From JAWWBS01 sp033720815 (GTDB lineage: Bacteria > Pseudomonadota > Gammaproteobacteria > Natronospirales > JAJUFS01): a stretch of 17,898 nucleotides of DNA. The DNA lies in assembly GCA_033720815.1 (NCBI GenBank), contig JAWWBT010000031.1, positions 1 to 17,898 of the forward strand, given 5' to 3'. Position 1 is the stretch's first letter. Each line of letters begins with the position of its first letter. The notes below the pieces were generated by a model. The model ran no database searches and was not told where the DNA came from. It saw only the letters and a program-made list of their open reading frames with translations. The translations under genes were made by a program, and so were the position numbers. Below, piece by piece: positions 12,932 to 17,898 of the stretch.

Positions 12932-15900
12932 ATGGCGACAAAGTCGCGCGATGCGAAAATCAAGCAGATCGAGAAGGTCGTGGCCCATGCCCAGAAGAAG
13001 GCCGATAGCCACGACACGGAACTCCTCGCTGAATTCATCCGGCACTACTACAGTGCCGTCGCGGTTGAAGACCTCACCGCTCGCACTCCGGCTGAACTCT
13101 ACGGTGCTGCACTCAGCCACTTCGAGTTCGCGAACAAGCGAAAGAAGAACACGCCTGCCATTCGCATCTTCAACCCCACGCAAAAGAAGCACGGTTACAA
13201 GTCGACGCACACCATTATCGAGCTGGTAAACGATGACATGCCGTTCCTGGTCGATTCGACGGGCATGGCCATCAATCGCCTTGGTTTTGCCATCCACCTG
13301 ACCGTGCACCCGATCTTCAAGGTAATGCGCGACGACAAGGGCAAGATCGAACAGATCGTTCCGCCGCATGAAAACCTCGTTGAAGGCCAGCAGGAATCGT
13401 TTATCCGTCTCGAGATCGATCGGGAAACCGACAAGGAAACCCTTGCCGAACTTGAGCAGACGATTCTCAGCTCGATGCACGATGTGCGCGCCGCGGTAGA
13501 AGACTGGGGTGACATGCGAGCCAGCGCACTCGACATCATCAACCTGCTGAGCAAGCAACCGCCAAAACTGAATGCATCGGAAGTCAGTGAAGGCATCAAG
13601 TTCCTGGACTGGCTGGTAAACAACCATTTCACCTTCCTCGGTTACCGCGAGTATGACCTCGTAACCGAAGATGGAGACGACGTGCTCAAGGCGGTACCGA
13701 AGAGTGGCCTTGGCATCCTGCGAAACGACCCGAAGGGTTCTTCGCAGAGCTTCCTGGTATTGCCGCAGGACATTCGCGAAACCGCTCGTGCGAAGGAACT
13801 GCTGATCATCACGAAGGCAAATTCCATTTCCACGGTGCACCGCCCAAGCTATCTCGATTACATCGGCATCAAGCGGTTTGATGACGAAGGCAACGTGATC
13901 GGCGAACGCCGCTTCCTTGGCCTGTTCACCTCGAGTGCCTACTCGCGTTCACCGCGCGATATCCCGTTGCTGCGACAGAAGGTCGAGCAGGTCATGCTGC
14001 GCTCACGCCTGCCGTTCAACTCTCATGCCGGCAAGGCGCTGCTGCATATCCTGGAAACCTTCCCGCGCGACGAACTGCTGCAGGCATCCACGGATGAACT
14101 TTTCCATATCGCGACCGGCGTGCAGCAGCTGCAGGAACGCCAGCGGGTAAAGGTCTTCCTGCGCCGTGACATGTTCGGCCGTTATTTCTCCTGCCTGATC
14201 TACGTGCCGCGCGAGCGTTACAACACGCAGGTACGTGAAAAGATCATGGGCCTCCTGAAGACGGAGCTGAATGGTCACGAGGTCGAGTCGTCGGCGCAGA
14301 TTTCGGAATCCGTCCTCGCGCGCGTGCACCTCATTGTTCGCACGACTCCGTGGAAATTCCCGGACTACGACATCCAGTCGATCGAATCGCAGATCGAGGA
14401 AATCGTGCGCTCCTGGCCGGACAAGCTGCGCGATGCCAGCGTCGAGAAGTATGGCGAAGAGCGCGGGCTGAAACTCTACAACCGCTTCGGCGAGGCCTTG
14501 CCTGCCGCCTATCGCGAGGATGTGAAGCCGAAGGCTGCTGCGTTTGACCTCGAGCAGATGGACGGCGTGCAGAAAGGCGACGAGCTCCGCATGTCGCTCT
14601 ACCGGCCGACGCATAACCCGAAGGGCCTCTGGCGCTTCAAGATCTTCCACGCCGAACAGCCGCTACCGATTTCCGATGCGTTGCCGATGCTGGAAAACAT
14701 GGGCCTCAAGGTGATTTCCGAGCGGCCTTACGAAGTCGACCTGGAAGACAACAGCATCATCTGGATCCAGGATTTCGACGTCATCTATTCAAAGGCAAAT
14801 GGCATTTCGCCTGACGACGTGAAGGAAATCTTCCACGACACCTTTGCGAATGTCTGGGCCGGCCAGGCCGAGAATGACGGTTTCAACCGTCTCGTACTGG
14901 CAGCCCAATTGACCTGGCGCGAAGTGTCGCTGATGCGTGGCTACTGCAAGTACCTCCTGCAGACCGGCATCCCCTTCTCGCAGACCTACATGGAACAGAC
15001 GCTGGTCAACAACGCGCCTATCACGCGCAAGCTGGTGGAGCTGTTCGACCTGCGTTTCTCGCCGTCGCGCAAGAAGGGTCGCGCAAAGGCAGCGGAAGAA
15101 GGTACGGCCGAAATCAAGGCGGCGCTGGAAGAAGTCAGCAGCCTGGACGACGATCGCATCCTGCGCGCCTTCCTTAACGTGATCAACGCGACCTTGCGTA
15201 GCAACTATTTCCAGGAAGACGCAAACGGCGAACCCAAGCCGTACATCTCGTTCAAGTTCGACCCGAACCGTATTCCCGAGCTGCCGCTACCGAAGCCGGC
15301 ATTCGAGATCTGGGTCTATTCGCCGCGCATCGAGGGTGTACACCTGCGCGGTGGCAAGGTTGCACGTGGCGGCCTGCGCTGGTCGGACCGTCGCGAGGAT
15401 TTCCGCACGGAAATCCTTGGCCTGGTGAAGGCACAGCAGGTCAAGAACACGCTGATCGTTCCAGTCGGCTCCAAGGGTGGTTTTGTCGTGAAACGGCCGC
15501 CACACAGTGGCGACCGCGAAGCCTTTATGGCTGAAGGTGTCGAATGCTACAAGACCTTCCTGTGCGGCCTGCTCGACCTGACCGACAACATCGTCGACGG
15601 CGAAATCGTGCCACCGAAGCAGGTAGTCCGACACGACGAGGACGACCCGTACCTGGTCGTCGCTGCCGACAAGGGAACCGCGACGTTCTCCGACATCGCC
15701 AACGGTGTCGCTGCGGAATACAACTTCTGGCTGGGAGACGCCTTCGCCTCCGGCGGTTCCGTGGGTTATGACCACAAGAAGATGGGCATTACGGCCAAGG
15801 GCGCCTGGGAATCGGTCAAGCGCCACTTCCGCGAGCTTGGCCTGGACACCCAGACGACGAACTTCTCGGCCGTCGGTATCGGTGACATGGGTGGCGACGT

Positions 15901-17755
15901 CTTCGGCAACGGCATGCTGCTGTCGCGTCACATCAAGCTGAAGGCTGCCTTCAACCACATGCACATCTTCATCGACCCGTTCCCGGACCCGGAAGAATCC
16001 TTCAAGGAACGCGAGCGCATGTTCAACCTGCCGCGCTCGACCTGGGAAGATTACAACCCGGAACTGATCTCTAAGGGTGGTGGCGTGTACTCGCGTTCGG
16101 CGAAGAGCATCAAGCTCTCTGCCGAGGCACGTGAAGCGCTGGGTATCGAAGAAAGCACCCTGACGCCGAACGAACTGATCAAGGCAATCCTCAAGGCGCC
16201 GGTCGACCTGGTGTGGAATGGCGGCATCGGTACCTACGTGAAGGCGAAACACGAAACGAACGCCGAGTGCGGCGATCGCGCCAACGACGCCGTTCGTATC
16301 AACGGTGAAGACCTGCGCTGCCGAGTCATTGGTGAAGGTGGCAACCTGGGCATGACACAACTCGGCCGCATCGAATTCGCCTCGCGTGGTGGTCGCGTCA
16401 ACACGGACTTCATCGATAACGCCGGTGGTGTCGATTGCTCCGACCACGAGGTCAACATCAAGATCCTGCTCAACCTCGTGATGAACGAAGGTGAACTCAC
16501 GGCAAAACAGCGCAACAAGCTGCTTGCTGACATGACGGACGAGGTGTCCCAGCTGGTGCTGCGCGACTGCTACATGCAGACGCAGGCCATCACGATTGCC
16601 GAAGCACAGGCACCTGCACGCCTCGAGGAACACATGCACCTCGTTCGCCTTCTGGAGCGTGAAGGTCGCCTGAATCGCGCCCTGGAATTCCTGCCTGACG
16701 AGGAAGTCATTTCGGAACGACGGAATGCCGGTCGCGGCCTGGTTCGCCCAGAGCTTTCCGTGCTCTTTGCCTACGCGAAGATGGACGTTTACGACTCGCT
16801 GCTCGATTCGGATGTGCCGGAAGACAGTTACCTGGCAAACGAGCTGGAGCACTACTTCCCGAAGCCGTTGCGCAAGAAGTACAAGGACCTGATGCCGGAA
16901 CATCGCCTGCGCCGCGAGATCATCGCAACCGCAGTCACCAATTCGATGGTCCATCGCATGGGCCCGACCTTTGCGCATCGCCTGCGCGAGGAATCCGGTG
17001 CCGAGGCAGCAGCTGTTGCCAAGGCCTACACCATTGCGCGCGAAGCCTTCGGCATGCGCGAAGTGTGGGGACAGATCGAATCGCTGGATAACAAGGTTCC
17101 GGCCAGCATCCAGACGACCATGAACGTCCAGATCGCGCGGCTCCTCAAGCACGCCACGCACTGGCTGCTGGACCGTCCGGAGCGCTCCTCCGATATCGCG
17201 GATGCCGTTTCGCACTTCTCAAGCGGAATTGTCGAGCTGACAGAGATTCTCGAGCAAGTCATGGGTCCGGTCGAGGTCAACGCATTTGCGGAAACCATCC
17301 AGCAGTACGTCGACATCGGCGTACCGGAAAACCTCGCACGCCGTATAGCGGCACTGCGCCCGCTCTACTCCGCGCTGGATATCGTGGAAATTGCCGCAAG
17401 CCAGGGTTCCGATGTGAAGGCGGTTGCTTCCGGTTACTTCCACATCGAATCGCGCCTCGACCTGGGCTGGTTGCGAGAGGAAATCGAGAAGCTCCCGGTG
17501 GACGGCCACTGGCAGGCCATCGCTCGTGGCACGCTGCGTGAAAACCTCTATGCCCAGCAACGCCGCATTACCGCGCTTGCGCTGAAGAAGCGCAAGAAGG
17601 GTGCGGCCACGGTGACAGCCATCAACAACTGGCTGGAAGAGCGCGAGCTCCGCATCCAGCACGCGACACGCGTGCTCGCCGACATGCGCTCAGCCGGTAC
17701 GCTGGACTTCGCGACGGCCTCCGTCGCACTGCAGGAAATTCGCAAGATTGCCTGA
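12932..17755 (+). CDS. gdhB: NAD-specific glutamate dehydrogenase, large (L_180) class
   Basis: The 1607-residue product matches the roughly 1600-1650 residues of this class and not the 50-kDa glutamate dehydrogenases. It oxidises L-glutamate with NAD+ to 2-oxoglutarate and ammonia, a catabolic role. The N-terminal half (to about residue 700) is regulatory and includes an ACT-like segment (about 90-140, ELVNDDMPFLVDSTG). The catalytic region shows ARGGLRWSDRREDFRTE (from 811), the lysine-containing PVGSKGGFVVKRPP (K848) and the dinucleotide-binding GIGDMGGDVFGNGML (G984 to about 995). The remaining 370 or so residues form the class-specific C-terminal domain. AAGGA lies 11 nt before the ATG. 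The gene has its own promoter region after a terminator and is followed with overlap by a HIT-family gene. Its 2-oxoglutarate and ammonia output fits the amino-acid catabolism of the whole window. Confidence 0.96.
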   Translation: MATKSRDAKIKQIEKVVAHAQKKADSHDTELLAEFIRHYYSAVAVEDLTARTPAELYGAALSHFEFANKRKKNTPAIRIFNPTQKKHGYKSTHTIIELVNDDMPFLVDSTGMAINRLGFAIHLTVHPIFKVMRDDKGKIEQIVPPHENLVEGQQESFIRLEIDRETDKETLAELEQTILSSMHDVRAAVEDWGDMRASALDIINLLSKQPPKLNASEVSEGIKFLDWLVNNHFTFLGYREYDLVTEDGDDVLKAVPKSGLGILRNDPKGSSQSFLVLPQDIRETARAKELLIITKANSISTVHRPSYLDYIGIKRFDDEGNVIGERRFLGLFTSSAYSRSPRDIPLLRQKVEQVMLRSRLPFNSHAGKALLHILETFPRDELLQASTDELFHIATGVQQLQERQRVKVFLRRDMFGRYFSCLIYVPRERYNTQVREKIMGLLKTELNGHEVESSAQISESVLARVHLIVRTTPWKFPDYDIQSIESQIEEIVRSWPDKLRDASVEKYGEERGLKLYNRFGEALPAAYREDVKPKAAAFDLEQMDGVQKGDELRMSLYRPTHNPKGLWRFKIFHAEQPLPISDALPMLENMGLKVISERPYEVDLEDNSIIWIQDFDVIYSKANGISPDDVKEIFHDTFANVWAGQAENDGFNRLVLAAQLTWREVSLMRGYCKYLLQTGIPFSQTYMEQTLVNNAPITRKLVELFDLRFSPSRKKGRAKAAEEGTAEIKAALEEVSSLDDDRILRAFLNVINATLRSNYFQEDANGEPKPYISFKFDPNRIPELPLPKPAFEIWVYSPRIEGVHLRGGKVARGGLRWSDRREDFRTEILGLVKAQQVKNTLIVPVGSKGGFVVKRPPHSGDREAFMAEGVECYKTFLCGLLDLTDNIVDGEIVPPKQVVRHDEDDPYLVVAADKGTATFSDIANGVAAEYNFWLGDAFASGGSVGYDHKKMGITAKGAWESVKRHFRELGLDTQTTNFSAVGIGDMGGDVFGNGMLLSRHIKLKAAFNHMHIFIDPFPDPEESFKERERMFNLPRSTWEDYNPELISKGGGVYSRSAKSIKLSAEAREALGIEESTLTPNELIKAILKAPVDLVWNGGIGTYVKAKHETNAECGDRANDAVRINGEDLRCRVIGEGGNLGMTQLGRIEFASRGGRVNTDFIDNAGGVDCSDHEVNIKILLNLVMNEGELTAKQRNKLLADMTDEVSQLVLRDCYMQTQAITIAEAQAPARLEEHMHLVRLLEREGRLNRALEFLPDEEVISERRNAGRGLVRPELSVLFAYAKMDVYDSLLDSDVPEDSYLANELEHYFPKPLRKKYKDLMPEHRLRREIIATAVTNSMVHRMGPTFAHRLREESGAEAAAVAKAYTIAREAFGMREVWGQIESLDNKVPASIQTTMNVQIARLLKHATHWLLDRPERSSDIADAVSHFSSGIVELTEILEQVMGPVEVNAFAETIQQYVDIGVPENLARRIAALRPLYSALDIVEIAASQGSDVKAVASGYFHIESRLDLGWLREEIEKLPVDGHWQAIARGTLRENLYAQQRRITALALKKRKKGAATVTAINNWLEERELRIQHATRVLADMRSAGTLDFATASVALQEIRKIA

Positions 17756-17898
17756 TACATCAGGCAAATCGGCAGGTTTCCAGCTGCACCCGCAACTGGA
17801 GGCGGACACCGCAACTGTGTGCCGCCTCCAGCTTTGCGAACTGCTGCGCATGAACGACCGGCAATACCCGTGGGTGATACTGGTACCGCGCCGCGCTG
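17748..17898 (+). CDS. HIT-family hydrolase, N-terminal part (cut by right edge)
   Basis: The reading frame at the right edge translates as FQLHPQLEADTATVCRLQL...LLRMNDRQYPWVILVPRRA. This is the start of small HIT-domain proteins of Proteobacteria, which hydrolyse or transfer nucleotidyl groups (often annotated as diadenosine-tetraphosphate hydrolase-like). The HxHxH catalytic motif lies beyond the window. No ATG is available in the right place. I take TTG at 17748, which overlaps the gdhB stop by 8 nt and has AGGA 11 nt upstream; it gives MPDTSGKSAG before the conserved part. The start is therefore uncertain, the family assignment less so. Overlap implies translational coupling with gdhB. 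Confidence 0.75.
   Translation, partial: MPDTSGKSAGFQLHPQLEADTATVCRLQLCELLRMNDRQYPWVILVPRRA
17796..17831 (+). other. Strong hairpin inside the start of the HIT-family gene
   Basis: CTGGAGGCGG (17796-17805) and CCGCCTCCAG (17822-17831) are perfect 10-bp reverse complements with a 16-nt loop, 41 nt after the gdhB stop. There is no T-tract. It could lower HIT-gene expression relative to gdhB or protect the gdhB message, or be a by-product of codon choice. Confidence 0.55.

Noticed and set aside
15287..17215. Minus-strand open frame of 642 codons opposite the glutamate dehydrogenase gene
   Set aside because: It is the antisense shadow of a well-conserved coding sequence.

Overview
The window reads as chromosomal DNA of a gammaproteobacterium, GC-rich by eye. 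The gene set (L_180-class NAD-glutamate dehydrogenase, E1alpha/E1beta/E2-type 2-oxoacid dehydrogenase, FadE of the roughly 810-residue type, a kynA-hpd-hmgA-fah-maiA cluster and a TonB-dependent receptor) suggests something near the Xanthomonadales/Chromatiales. That placement is inference from gene content only. Almost everything is intact core catabolism. I see no phage, insertion sequence, CRISPR array, tRNA or rRNA.

Left block (1-8663, all on the minus strand, so transcription runs right to left). Tryptophan 2,3-dioxygenase (kynA) is followed by the complete lower tyrosine pathway: 4-hydroxyphenylpyruvate dioxygenase, homogentisate 1,2-dioxygenase, fumarylacetoacetase and maleylacetoacetate isomerase. 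Next comes an 812-residue acyl-CoA dehydrogenase (fadE), which ends at an intrinsic terminator. Last, after about 430 bp of apparently non-coding DNA, comes the first 124 codons of a TonB-dependent receptor that runs off the left edge.

Right block (8971-17898, all on the plus strand). A 2-oxoacid dehydrogenase operon encodes E1alpha (TTG start), E1beta and a two-lipoyl E2, tightly coupled and closed by a strong intrinsic terminator. No E3 gene is present. After a 223-bp regulatory gap with several perfect dyads comes the 1607-residue NAD-glutamate dehydrogenase. The start of a HIT-family hydrolase overlaps its stop codon and is cut by the right edge.

Together the genes describe growth on amino acids and fatty acids. 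Tyr/Phe are taken to fumarate and acetoacetate, acyl-CoAs enter beta-oxidation, pyruvate (or a branched-chain oxoacid) becomes acyl-CoA, and glutamate becomes 2-oxoglutarate plus ammonia. I did not find an obviously new system. The points most worth a second look are an E2 whose catalytic HxxxDG motif reads HxxxTG and whose catalytic domain is shortened, a leader with alternative hairpins before the dehydrogenase operon, and a PsrA/TetR-like dyad plus a second dyad over the likely promoter of the glutamate dehydrogenase gene.
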